Shown here: positions 54,889 through 64,000 of the stretch, one piece after another
How the letters are laid out: each line of letters opens with the position of its first letter
How positions within the stretch are numbered: position 1 is the stretch's first letter
DNA from: Anarhynchus alexandrinus
Lineage: Eukaryota > Chordata > Aves > Charadriiformes > Charadriidae
Assembly (NCBI GenBank): GCA_008711295.1
Contig: VUYV01000073.1
Location: 2,115,040 to 2,179,039 of the forward strand
Length of the DNA stretch: 64,000 nt
Reading direction: 5' to 3'
The notes under the pieces: generated by a model
The model's database searches: none
Seen by the model: only the letters and a program-made list of their open reading frames with translations
What the model was told of the DNA's origin: nothing
Made by a program: the position numbers and the translations under genes

Positions 54889-57800
54889 GTACGCCGCTCC
54901 CTCCCGCAGCTTGCACGGAGGAGGGGCGCGCCACGGCTTCCCCATTTGCGCCCTCGCCCACACACACACGCACCCACCCCGCGCCCCCCCCTCCGAGCGT
55001 CTTAGTGGGTCCGACCCATTGCCAGAGAGGCCCGCGCGGGCTGCCCTACCCCGCTCCGCTCCGCCCTACCCCGCTCCGCTTACAGGCTAGAGGTGCGGAG
55101 CCCTCGGCGGGAGGTCTGACAGGACTGCCTTTCCCCACCCCGGTCCCCTTAGGGCCCCTGCCGCCACCTGCCGTGCCCAAAGCGTTAACGCGGTTTTCCC
55201 CTCCCCGTGGGCTATCGGCCCCTGAGCAGTTAATCGGGAGGCTCTTCGCCTTGGCAGGGATCCAGCCGCTCGTAGCTTATGAGTTGAGGCCCTGGCGCGG
55301 TATGGGACTCCTCGTCCGCCGCTTGCTCGGTGGGGGATAAGCTAAGTGAGGTGTAGCGGCTAAATAAGTCGATAAAGGCATGCGAGGGTTTGATGGGATC
55401 CTTCGGGGGGGGGGGGGGGGGGGCTNGGGGACTCAGCTATACATGGTGTTTTGTCTCACTTTTTCTAAGGCTTCTTTGACATTTCATGGGTTTGTATTGT
55501 ATATTTTTTGTATTGCTTATAATAGTTAATAAAAAATTGGTTTTTTTTAAACCTGGGTTGAAATTTGCTTTCAGAAATAAATAATGCATCCCCCGCGAGT
55601 ATTTAAACAGGGAGGAGTATTTTTCCTGGATCTTTTTTGCTTATGCTACTTTGTCCTTTATTTCAAATATAGCTTTCAAAGGTTTTGGATCTGCCACCGG
55701 AAAAATTAATAAAGTCCATATCTGCAGTACCTGTCTCCAAAAATCGGTAGTGTTTACATTTTATCTTATAATGTTATGTCATGTTTTATTATTTTCTGTT
55801 GTGCTTATTATTGCAAGAGTTTAACAGGACTTTAGAGAAATAGAAATACAGAAAAAACAAACCTGAGCTAATATACCAACCCAATTATAAGAAGATACCT
55901 AAATCTAATTAAATCGCTGTATTTTTCAAGCAAGCTCAAAACAAATATAATTGCTTAAAAAGCTGTACAAATTATGGGCAGTGGTTGAATGGCAAATGTT
56001 TCAGCATTAGCGGTCGGATGTAAAACTGCTTAGAACCAATGTGAAGTTATTAGGGATTTTTTTTCATTGTCCTGCTTGAGAGGTGTAATGATGTTAGCAA
56101 TTAAATTACATTTATTCATGAGCATAATTTGTGTTCATTTTGAAATGGTGTTCTCACCATATCTACCTTCCTATTGCATTAGTTAGAGCAAAGGTAGTAT
56201 TTGGCCTTCTGTTGCAGCTTTCTAAACTTAGTGAACTTCCAGGTATCTCTGACTGATTTATGTTTGCCAAGTAGACTTGTCATATGCAGAGTCAGCTTGG
56301 ATCTGCCAGATCTCCCCATCGTTTCAATAGGGGTTTTTTCTGATCTTCATCTGTTCTTTTTTTCAGGTATGTTGCTGATTTCCAGCTTTCCATTGCTTCT
56401 GTAACAGAAGACAGTTCTAGTAATTGCTTAGCACAAGATCTTCCACTTCAAGCTCAGAAGCTAGCTGAAAGGGTATGCTGATGCATTAGTCATATATTTG
56501 ATGAAATAACAACTTACAGGCTAGAGGTGCAACAAGAAATGGTATTCTTTCTCCATGCATCTGTTTGGGTCAGAGTAGTTTAATGACTGCACCTAGTGTA
56601 ATTGTACGCAGAATCTTCGCAGGGAATTGGAGAAGCAGTTTTAGTTAAGGTACATGTGAAATTATTGTTTTCAAATAGTTTGAGAGTAAATAATATTTGT
56701 GAAGTTAGGAGGGTATCTAAAGGGCATGCCGTGGTCTGTACTGTTGACCAAAACTTGAGGAAAAAATTGAGTATATAGTGGCTTGAAAAAACAAAGACAG
56801 CAAAATCCAGCACCAGGATAGCAATAGAGAAATTTAGCTTGTGGCTCAGACAGGCCCGATTTTCAAATCCTTAACTGCTTGAAATTGAGGTTTCTTAGAA
56901 CAGCATTTTTTTCAGGTGTGTTAGGCTGGGAAATGGCAGTAGCTGAGGTGTTAAGACTAACTACAGCATAAAAAAGAAGCAGCCTGCAAAACAAGGTCTA
57001 CAGAAGTGACACAAATGTTGAAGGAAGGCAAAGAAATAAAAATTAAATGCATAAAGTTGAACAAAAGTGGGATCAGAAAGGTGATACTAAGGTTTGAGGG
57101 ATTGTTTGAGCTGAAAAAAATCCTTTATAATCTGAAAATGTGTTGCTGATGCCAATGAAGAGGAGTATAAACTGGGAAGTTGTTGCAAAGTTAGTTGCAA
57201 AGTGGAGCTACATCGCATAATGAAAGTGCAAAAAATATTCATCATCTGCATCAGAAAGAGCAAACTTGAGAAGGAATCAATTGGGTTGCTATGTGATCAG
57301 GAGTTAAAAAGGACAAATAAAGACAGTTGTAGTACTACTTAGACACTAAACTATTTCTCCATTTCATTCTTCACTGCTAAGATGTTGAAGAGATCCGTAT
57401 CTTGGATGCATTCTTGTAACAGATGAATATTCTGACTTGGGTGAAAGAAAAACTGATGGTGCACAGATGTACAACCAAAAGTTCTGAAACAACTTAAAGA
57501 TCATAGAATGGTTTGAGTTGGGAGGGACCTTCACAGGTCATCTAGTCCAACCCTCATGCAACAAGCAGGGACATCTTCCAGGTTGCTCAGGTTGTACGTG
57601 ATCTAGAACCACAAAATAATTCAGGTTGGAAAGGATCCAGGGAAGTTATCTGTTCCAGTCTCCTCCTCCGTGCAGGTTGTTGAGGATTTTTGGATGAGGT
57701 TACTCAGGACTTTCGAAATCATAAAACTTCCAATAATTTGATAGCCTGCCTGGGCAATCTGGTCCGATGACTGTAACGTCACGGTAACAATTTTTTTTTC

Positions 57801-60800
57801 CCTTGTATCTAGTCTGTCACTTTAAAAACAGCTGCTATTCGCAGTGGTTAGAAAGCTAGAATTGTCTCTCTTCTTTATTGTTTATGGCTCATTAAATAAA
57901 CCTGGGACACTTAGCCCTACATCTTTACATGCAAGAGCAGAAGAACAGACCATCAGTGTAAGTCCCAAAACTAGACCATTTGGATTTGAATAGACTAGTC
58001 GATTTATTTAGACTGGTCATGTTATCCACAAAGTGGATTTGTTTAGGCTGGTCATTTCATCCACAAAGAAGGTAAGCAGTGTAGAAATTAGCAAAATATG
58101 ACTTCATATCAAAAACTAGCAGAGAGAAAAATGTAGGCAGCTCCCAGTTTTTGTCATCAAACAGTTAATGGAGTGCCTCAAGGTTCAACAGTATGATCTT
58201 AGTCACTTCTGAGGAAATAGCTTGCAGTATTTGAAATACAGATATTTATGTTGGGCAGGAGAGATGGAAATATTTCTTGTTAACTGAAATAGCCTAAATA
58301 ATAAGGTGAAATGATGCTAAATGAAACATAATGTGCTGAGAATTGCCTGTCAGAAAGGTTAGAACTTTTTTGTTTCTGTGGGCTTTTGATTTCGTCTGTC
58401 TGGCTGATTCTTGTTTCATCTTTGAACTGCTAGTTCTTTGTGGAGGGGACATTGTGTTGTGGGGTTTTTATGCCCCTGTATAGCATAGTGGCATTCTGGT
58501 CCAAGCCTTAGGCACAGGGAGATCTGGTTACTAAAGAACCAAAGGGCTCTTGGAGGAGAGGTTGTTAAAGTTATGGAGAGGCCAGATGAGCACTCGTAAG
58601 AGAGATGAAAGACACAGAGATGACAAATGACAGATTATGTAGAAAAACATTTAGCGGAACAAATGGTATAGAGAAAGAAAGTCCAGCGGGAATTTATGTT
58701 TTCTCTGTGCCCTGTAACGTAAGTAAAAAGGACCTTTCGTAGAATGAAAAGGGGAAATTCAGTGTCAATACAAGAAATATTTTTTTCATGTAGCTTGTGA
58801 ATAAACATCAGAATCTGTTGTTATTGGAGCTTGTGAAGGTTAAAGAACTTCAAGGCTAACTATGATTTAGTTAGCGTCTAAGCTGGAGACCTAGCATGGG
58901 GGTAGAATTTCTTCTCCATGCTGATGAGCTTCAGTAGGAATGTATAACTTGCATCTTTCAAAGATATTAACCAAGTGATTGTGTCGTCTTTTATGTGCTT
59001 TCCATCCCTCTTTTTTTTTTTTTTGAGACAATTTCTTGGCTATGAAAGACGGCTAGTTTAGTAAGAAACTCTCAAACCTGACAGGTTGACATCCAAAACT
59101 CTCAGCCTGTGAAGAGACCAAAATCTGTGTAAAGAGGAGGTTGACATTAGGGGTTGGGTGCCCAAATATTTCTTATGGGTTCAGAATTTTCAAAACATGT
59201 GCCTTATGGAAATTGTAAATGAAATTTTTAATAAATTCACATTTAACATCTTTATTTTGTATCACTGGGTACTGCAGAACATTGTCATTAAAGTCAGAAA
59301 CTTCAAGAAACAATGGTCTAAAATTTGGCTACTGTATAAGTTGCCAAATGTATCTCAGCTTTTGTGTGTACAAAGAGATCAACTACTGCTCCCAGTCAAA
59401 ATAAAACATTGGCTGTACACATGCAGTGTCTGAAGTAAAACATATGTGTGACATTTCAGGTTGAGTTACATTCAGAGTTATTAAGCATGGATTGCAAGTA
59501 ATAAAATCATCCATTTTCCAACAGGGTTGATTAAATGATCCATTTGTGATTGCTTCAAACCAATGAATAACATTGAACGTTTACAGTGTATTAATATTTA
59601 TAATGGATTGAATTTCAATTTTCCAATTTAGCTGTTCTCACATAGAGTTTCTGTTTTGTCTTGTTCTTTTAGCTAAAATGTGATGCTGTAGTGAGTGAAA
59701 TCAGTGCTGGTCCAGGAACAGTGAACTTTACGATAAACAGGGAATTATTAGCAAAGGTGAGTATTATATTTCAGGTGCATTAAGGTAAAAATAAATTCTT
59801 CAGCATAAAACTGTAAAGCACTTACTGTTGTCTTAGAAAGGTATTTTCTATGTAAAACTGTCTTTTGTAAGTGCTCCTTGAGGATTCCTGTTTTTGAATT
59901 ATTATGTAGGCCTAGGATTTGGAATGAAGCTCACAAAAGTTTATCCTTATGAGGAAACAAGTATCTACCATTCACTGATAATCATAACTCCTCTTTTTCC
60001 TCTCTCTGCTTTAAAAGGCAGGCTTGGCATCTGCTTTGAGTTTCTACAGTACAACTCAAAAGTTTTGATCTTGCGTGTAACAACTCTTGTTTAAAATATC
60101 AAAGGATGATAAAAAAATACCTGAAATAAAAGTATTTGACAGCAGATTTATGATTACATACTTTGTTAAAAAAAAAAGGGAGGGAGGAGGATGTGTTCCT
60201 CAAAGTCCAGTGCCTGATTGAAATTGAAAGCTTCATTTGTTAAACCAGTAACTTAATGAAGAGAAGATATCACTCAGTCTACAAGAATAGTGTCTCAGTT
60301 GTACTTTCTCTGGATTATTTGCAAGAGCTTCATAAAGATAAGTGGATGGCTGGTACTAGTAGACTGGGGACTGAATGAAAGCTTTGCTAAGCCAGTTCAG
60401 CTGACTTGTGGAGCAAGCTACATTGTGGTGGTATTAATGGCCTTTATCTGTAGGGTTAGCAACTCGTGGAAAATGATATTGTGGTCTTAGAAAATTAACT
60501 ACATGTGAATTAGGGGCAAGAAATCAGGTCTTCCCTGGTACTGGTGAAGCCTTCTTTCTGTCAGGACTTCCAGTGAGTCACTTAGGCTTGTAGTCCTCTT
60601 TTCCTGAATGGTAAGATCCTTTCTTCTTGCGAATTGCTAATGCTTAGGCATGCCTATCCACGAGTTGCTTTATTTATCACCTAAAAAAAAATCCCTTAAA
60701 TTTTTCATTTCATTTATAATCCATCTTGATAAGAACATAACAGCTGACTATTCACTGAAAGAGTAGTTTCAGTGATAAAATTTATTCATGGACAGGATTT

Positions 60801-63156
60801 CACAAAGCACTTCACCTGTGGGGAATCTAGTCAGATTAATGATTCAAGCAAAACTATGTGTCTGGCCTAGTAGAGTTTTGCTGGAAAAAATGGGGAATTA
60901 GGACATGTAATTTTGCATTATGTCACTGAGGAGAGAGAAGAAGATAAAACCTAGCTGTGACTTTCACTGATAAGGTGAATAGGTCTGTGGCTAGATTTGA
61001 CGGTTTGTGTGTGTGTGTAGCTTGCCTTCTTAGGTGCCATAATAAGAACACAATTAACATTTTTTTCTACAGGCACCATTTTTTTTTTTTTAATCTCCAT
61101 ATCTGTTGCAGAAGAATGTTAAGGTGATTTTTGGAGGGGGTAAAAAGAAAAGTTTCCACTGAATGGAGTGAGATTTCCACTGTAGTTCATGTTGTTAAAG
61201 GCCTCTATTATCTTCGGGAAGTTTGTCCAATACATACAGCTTCACATATTAGCTTTTGTAGTGTATTGGCATCTGTGTGACAAACTGAAGTGTGTAGGGT
61301 ATGTACAGGGACTTACCTTGCTGTATTGAATGCATTACTGATAATATAGTCAGCATAGGATTCCTCTTCCCACAAACTGTTCAAGCTGTTGAGGAGATAT
61401 TTTAAGGCATTTTACACAGTCTTCATGCTTTCAAAGTAGACACACTTTTGGAGGGACTATTCACAGCATCCTTACAGACTCGTGGGGAGAGAAGGGAAGA
61501 AGGGGTGTTTGGACACATGAGGATTGAATAGTTGGATTTCTTTGGCACTAAAGGAGTAGAAAGAAGGCTGGCTTTTGGTGCCTAGAAAAACCTAGCCTTT
61601 TTAGTAGAGTGTGAATGTGTTACTTTTTCCTCTTCCTGTTTATAGGCTTAAGTGACTTGGTAGTTCTGAGGAGGCTTAAGTTCTTGCAAGTCTCTTATTT
61701 TTCTGCTTCCCCATTGTATATACATGCTTTCTTCCAATGGGAAAGGAAAAGAATGTTAGGCAGATGCTATTCCTAAAAAGGCTTAATGAAGAAATACAGT
61801 GGACAGTGATGTAAAGTAACTGGAAAAAGGTAGAAAAATTAATCTGTCTTATGTTCTAGGATGAACAATGAAAGCAATTTAAATTCCTAATACCAAAATT
61901 AGAAATAGCTAAGTTCTTTTGTCTGTGCCACTTAAACCACTGGTTGATATTTAAATATGCTGTTAGAGTTACGAATGACCAAATGTTCCATGAGCTGCAG
62001 TCTACCTGCAGTGAACTGATGGAGAGGATTCTGCAGTAGTTGTTTTGTCTCTTAAATTGGTTTTAGTGATAACCATGAAACTAGAACTCCCATACTTCTG
62101 TGTGAGATTTCCTGGAGTGAAAGAAATGTGTTCATGTGCTTTTCAGGTGACCTGCGTGTGCATGGTAATGCTCATGCAGTCAGAGCTCATGGGATTTCTT
62201 GTAGGCCCTCAGTCACAAGGAGTGTGTGGGAGGTCTGATGTGTCCCAAAGGGTTGGACCCATGTGATCTAGCTGTGCTGTGCACAGCAGGCGTCCTCTGT
62301 ATTCATACATTGACAAAACCCTTGGATATAGGACAGGACTCTTAGGAATTTCAGAGAAATGGCCAAAAGTGTGTCTAGATGAGATATATTTGTGGGAAGA
62401 GGACACTTTTGAGGAAGCCCAGAGGTATGGTATGTGGCTTTTTTTTATTCATTAAAAAAGAAAAAAAAAGCACCTGTTGAGAACTTTTGGCTGCATAGTG
62501 ACGTAAATTCTCTAGTCAAGTTTACTGCTCATAAGCTCTCTTACTTTTTCATCCAAATCTATGGTCCAGATCTATAAGGTACTCTTCTTATTTTAAAATG
62601 TGTTACCTGAGTTAGGAGAGGTGAGAATCCTGGTTAGAACCCCGTTTACAGGAGAACTCTCTCCTTTTACGTGAGGTCACTGTTCTACCCGCATTCTTGG
62701 ACTTAGTTTCCTTTCCTGCTTACCAGTTATCCCCAGGTTACTCTCTTGCCCTTTCATGTTATGGACATAAAGAATGATAAAACCTAGCGTTTCCACTTCC
62801 TTTTAAGGCCTATAATTTCTTTAACTTTTTCACTGATCAGATGCAGCTTTCAAAAGTTCTAATGGCATTTTCATCTGAAATAAGATCTTGTTTGCTTGGC
62901 AGACCAGCCACCTAATTGCTAATGTGAATAAAAGCTGTGATATCAGATTCCTGTGTGATTGTTAAACAGTTTTCCTGATCACACTTTCTGTTGTTGAAAC
63001 ATATTTTCCTGTCTTTTTTTTTTGTCTTTTTTTTTTTTTCCCCTTCCTTGTGGTTTAGACAGTGTTGCAGCAGGTGTTGAAAGATGGCTCAGAGTATGGA
63101 GTAAAAAGTGAACTTTTCTCTACAGTGCCTAGACAGAAGGCAGTGATTGAGTTCAG
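54850..63156 (+). CDS. RARS2: Mitochondrial arginyl-tRNA synthetase, exons 1-5 (3' end outside the window)
   Basis: RARS2 attaches arginine to mitochondrial tRNA-Arg in the matrix, using ATP. The joined exons 54850-54888, 55673-55746, 56367-56472, 59673-59756 and 63059-63156 give 133 complete codons plus two bases of the next. The start [13 protein letters not shown] is short, Arg/Ser-rich and lacks acidic residues, fitting a mitochondrial presequence. The following segment ([17 protein letters not shown], then [40 protein letters not shown]) corresponds to the N-terminal tRNA-binding module of class I arginyl-tRNA synthetases. The HIGH-type catalytic motif would come in the next exon, off the right edge. 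The ATG lies in a strong context, GCAGCCATGG. The neighbour ORC3 is head-to-head, matching conserved synteny. The cytosolic enzyme RARS1 is excluded by the N-terminus. Confidence 0.95.
55043..55080. repeat. 20-bp tandem duplication in the CpG island
   Basis: The unit GCCCTACCCCGCTCCGCTCC at 55043-55062 is followed directly by a second copy missing its last two bases (55063-55080). Its position in GC-rich DNA suggests replication slippage. Confidence 0.85.
55405..55423 (+). repeat. poly-G run (19 G)
   Basis: An uninterrupted run of 19 G is followed by CT, an N and GGGG. The length is uncertain because the adjacent N indicates that sequencing or assembly failed here. The run could form a G-quadruplex on the non-template strand of RARS2. 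Confidence 0.8.
55673..55746 (+). CDS. RARS2: RARS2 exon 2
   Basis: Residues 14-38, [20 protein letters not shown] and onward to SKN and a split Arg. The acceptor is TTTCAAATATAG and the donor GTAGTG. Confidence 0.95.
56367..56472 (+). CDS. RARS2: RARS2 exon 3
   Basis: Residues 38-73, from [18 protein letters not shown] to LQAQKLAER. The acceptor is TTCTTTTTTTCAG and the donor GTATGC. Confidence 0.95.
57499..57603 (-). mobile_element. CR1 fragment, 3' end
   Basis: The + strand starts ATCATAGAATGGTTTGAGTT, then GGGAGGGACCTTCACAGGTC, then CATCTAGTCCAACCCTCATG. This is the reverse complement of a CR1 3' end. It is antisense to RARS2 and moderately diverged. Confidence 0.9.
57604..57775 (-). 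mobile_element. second, older CR1 fragment
   Basis: Directly after the first fragment the + strand again enters a CR1 3' end: CACAAAATAATTCAGGTTGG, then TCTGTTCCAGTCTCCTCCTC, ending with GCCTGCCTGGGCAATCTGGT. Two CR1 copies lie side by side in the same orientation, the first probably inserted next to or into the second. Confidence 0.8.
57998..58068. repeat. diverged tandem duplication, about 35 bases
   Basis: GACTGGTCATGTTATCCACA is followed about 35 bases later by GGCTGGTCATTTCATCCACA, and both are flanked by matching bases (CAAAG then TGGATTT or AAGG). A short two-copy repeat in RARS2 intron 3. Confidence 0.65.
59673..59756 (+). CDS. RARS2: RARS2 exon 4
   Basis: Residues 74-101, from [19 protein letters not shown] to INRELLAK. 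The acceptor is TTGTTCTTTTAG and the donor GTGAGT. Confidence 0.95.
59757..63058 (+). other. RARS2: RARS2 intron 4
   Basis: A 3.3-kb AT-rich intron with T runs near 61079-61092 and 63018-63040, the latter forming the polypyrimidine tract of the exon 5 acceptor. A short (TG) run lies near 61006-61018. No repeat family or RNA gene is recognised. Confidence 0.75.
63059..63156 (+). CDS. RARS2: RARS2 exon 5
   Basis: Residues 102-134, from [19 protein letters not shown] to QKAVIEF and a split Ser. The acceptor is CCTTGTGGTTTAG and the donor GTAAGA. It ends just before the exon expected to carry the HIGH-type ATP-binding signature. Confidence 0.95.
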
Positions 63157-64000
63157 GTAAGAACGTGTGTTGATTCCTTTGAGAAAATTGCCTTCTCTGC
63201 TGATTGATATTTTGCTGATTGATATTCATTGCTGTAATGTATGATGCCTGTGAAGTTAAACCATATTTATGGTATTATATTTGGCTGTATTTGATACTCT
63301 GATATATTTGCCTAGTAGAATATAAGTAATGTTTAGGGAATTGAGGCTTTTTCCCAGAATATATTTTTGTTATTTTAAGGGTTCATGCCTCACATTGCCC
63401 TCCACTAAGAATGCTCTCATTTAGTGCATAATAGCTTTCAGTTTTTAAGTAGGTTTCTTTTATTTTGTTCTCAAGAAACATCATCTGAATTTTCAGCCAC
63501 TAACTCACTTGTTTTTTCACCTTAATGCCTTCCTCCCTAACTTGCTAAAGTAGCCAGGCATTTGTCTTGCTAAATCTTCTCAATTGCTGGCCCCAAAATT
63601 TCTGTCCAGTGGAATTTTGTTTACGGTCACCTGCTCATGAAATGAAAAGTGGCTGACTCAGATCTCTTTAGGTATAAATATTTTTGTTCACTTACATTCC
63701 CTCTGCAGGCTTCCCTAGTGACGGAAAGTAAGCACTTGGCTTTAATTTGGAGAGTGAATTTTCATAGCTGAACTTCCATTTTATTATCAGGGGTAAACTA
63801 TTGTGGGTACAGGGTTTTTGTGGAGGCCACTGTTGATAGAAGAAGATGTGATTTTAATTACTGATTCTTGTACACAAGGTCCTCTGTTCTGCTATGAGAT
63901 TTATCTCTGCTAAAGGTATGAGGAGAATGATCCATATGTCCAAAATATGTAAAAAGTGAGAAGGTAGTGTAAGTCTTTTGTCACTAGAATAGTTGGGTTT
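63157..64000 (+). other. RARS2: RARS2 intron 5 (5' part)
   Basis: AT-rich sequence after the exon 5 donor, up to the right edge. No further exon with arginyl-tRNA synthetase similarity is visible, so exon 6 lies beyond the window. Confidence 0.75.

Larger units (their letters stand above)
53920..55380. promoter_or_regulatory. CpG island covering the ORC3 and RARS2 5' ends
   Basis: GC content and CpG density rise abruptly near 53.9 kb and fall near 55.4 kb, in contrast to the AT-rich sequence on both sides. The island contains both first exons and the start of both first introns. It marks a TATA-less housekeeping promoter. The exact borders are judged by eye. Confidence 0.85.
54889..55672 (+). 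other. RARS2: RARS2 intron 1
   Basis: A 784-bp intron. Its first half is CpG island with an imperfect 20-bp tandem repeat (55043-55080). It also holds a run of 19 G bases (55405-55423) next to an N (55426). The second half is AT-rich and ends in the acceptor TTTCAAATATAG. Confidence 0.85.
56473..59672 (+). other. RARS2: RARS2 intron 3
   Basis: A 3.2-kb intron. It carries two adjoining minus-strand CR1 fragments at 57499-57775, a diverged 35-base tandem duplication near 57998-58068 and a T run near 59011. The rest is AT-rich with no coding homology that I recognise. Confidence 0.75.

Noticed and set aside
53929..55340. Several long overlapping open frames on both strands (for example 54977-54252 minus, 241 codons; 54440-55090 plus, 216 codons)
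   Set aside because: They lie in the CpG island, where stop codons are rare by composition. They have low-complexity Pro/Arg/Gly-rich translations, overlap the real first exons of ORC3 and RARS2, and match no family.

Overview
The window is a vertebrate nuclear chromosome segment, almost certainly from a bird. It has intron-rich genes with GT-AG junctions, low interspersed-repeat content, and repeats that are nearly all CR1 LINE fragments ending in the avian-type ATTCTATGATTCTATGAT tail. Three single-copy genes are recognised by protein family: AKIRIN2 (+ strand, exons 2-5; exon 1 lies off the left edge), ORC3 (- strand, complete, 20 coding exons, 715 residues) and RARS2 (+ strand, exons 1-5; the rest lies off the right edge). 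From general knowledge, this is the same gene order as human 6q15, so the block is ordinary conserved synteny.

Layout. 1-6.2 kb: AKIRIN2 intron 1. 6.2-11.3 kb: AKIRIN2 coding exons, then a 3' UTR with AATAAA signals up to about 12.03 kb. 12.1-18.4 kb: tail-to-tail intergenic space with one CR1 copy at 13.9-14.4 kb. 18.4-54.5 kb: ORC3, read right to left, with introns from about 0.5 to 4.5 kb and a few CR1 fragments in introns 13 and 3. 53.9-55.4 kb: a CpG-rich island holding the head-to-head ORC3/RARS2 promoter; the two start codons are 344 bp apart. 54.85-64 kb: the 5' part of RARS2, with CR1 fragments in intron 3.

How the genes relate. They are housekeeping genes with separate jobs. ORC3 belongs to the origin recognition complex that licenses DNA replication. 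RARS2 charges mitochondrial tRNA-Arg. AKIRIN2 is a nuclear adaptor that takes proteasomes into the nucleus and supports NF-kB-dependent transcription. Only ORC3 and RARS2 are physically coupled, through the shared promoter.

Every ORC3 exon was placed by reading the minus strand. The exon lengths sum to 2148 nt with all phases compatible, so the model is internally consistent. I found no operon, CRISPR array, tRNA, rRNA, intact transposon or novel defence or metabolic system. The observations worth checking are small-scale: the bidirectional promoter, a triple tandem splice acceptor in ORC3, the AKIRIN2 C-terminal tail split onto its own exon, a very short predicted ORC3 3' UTR, and two closely related CR1 copies, one carrying an assembly gap. 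Three single N bases mark assembly gaps or masked errors (14148, 25737, 55426).
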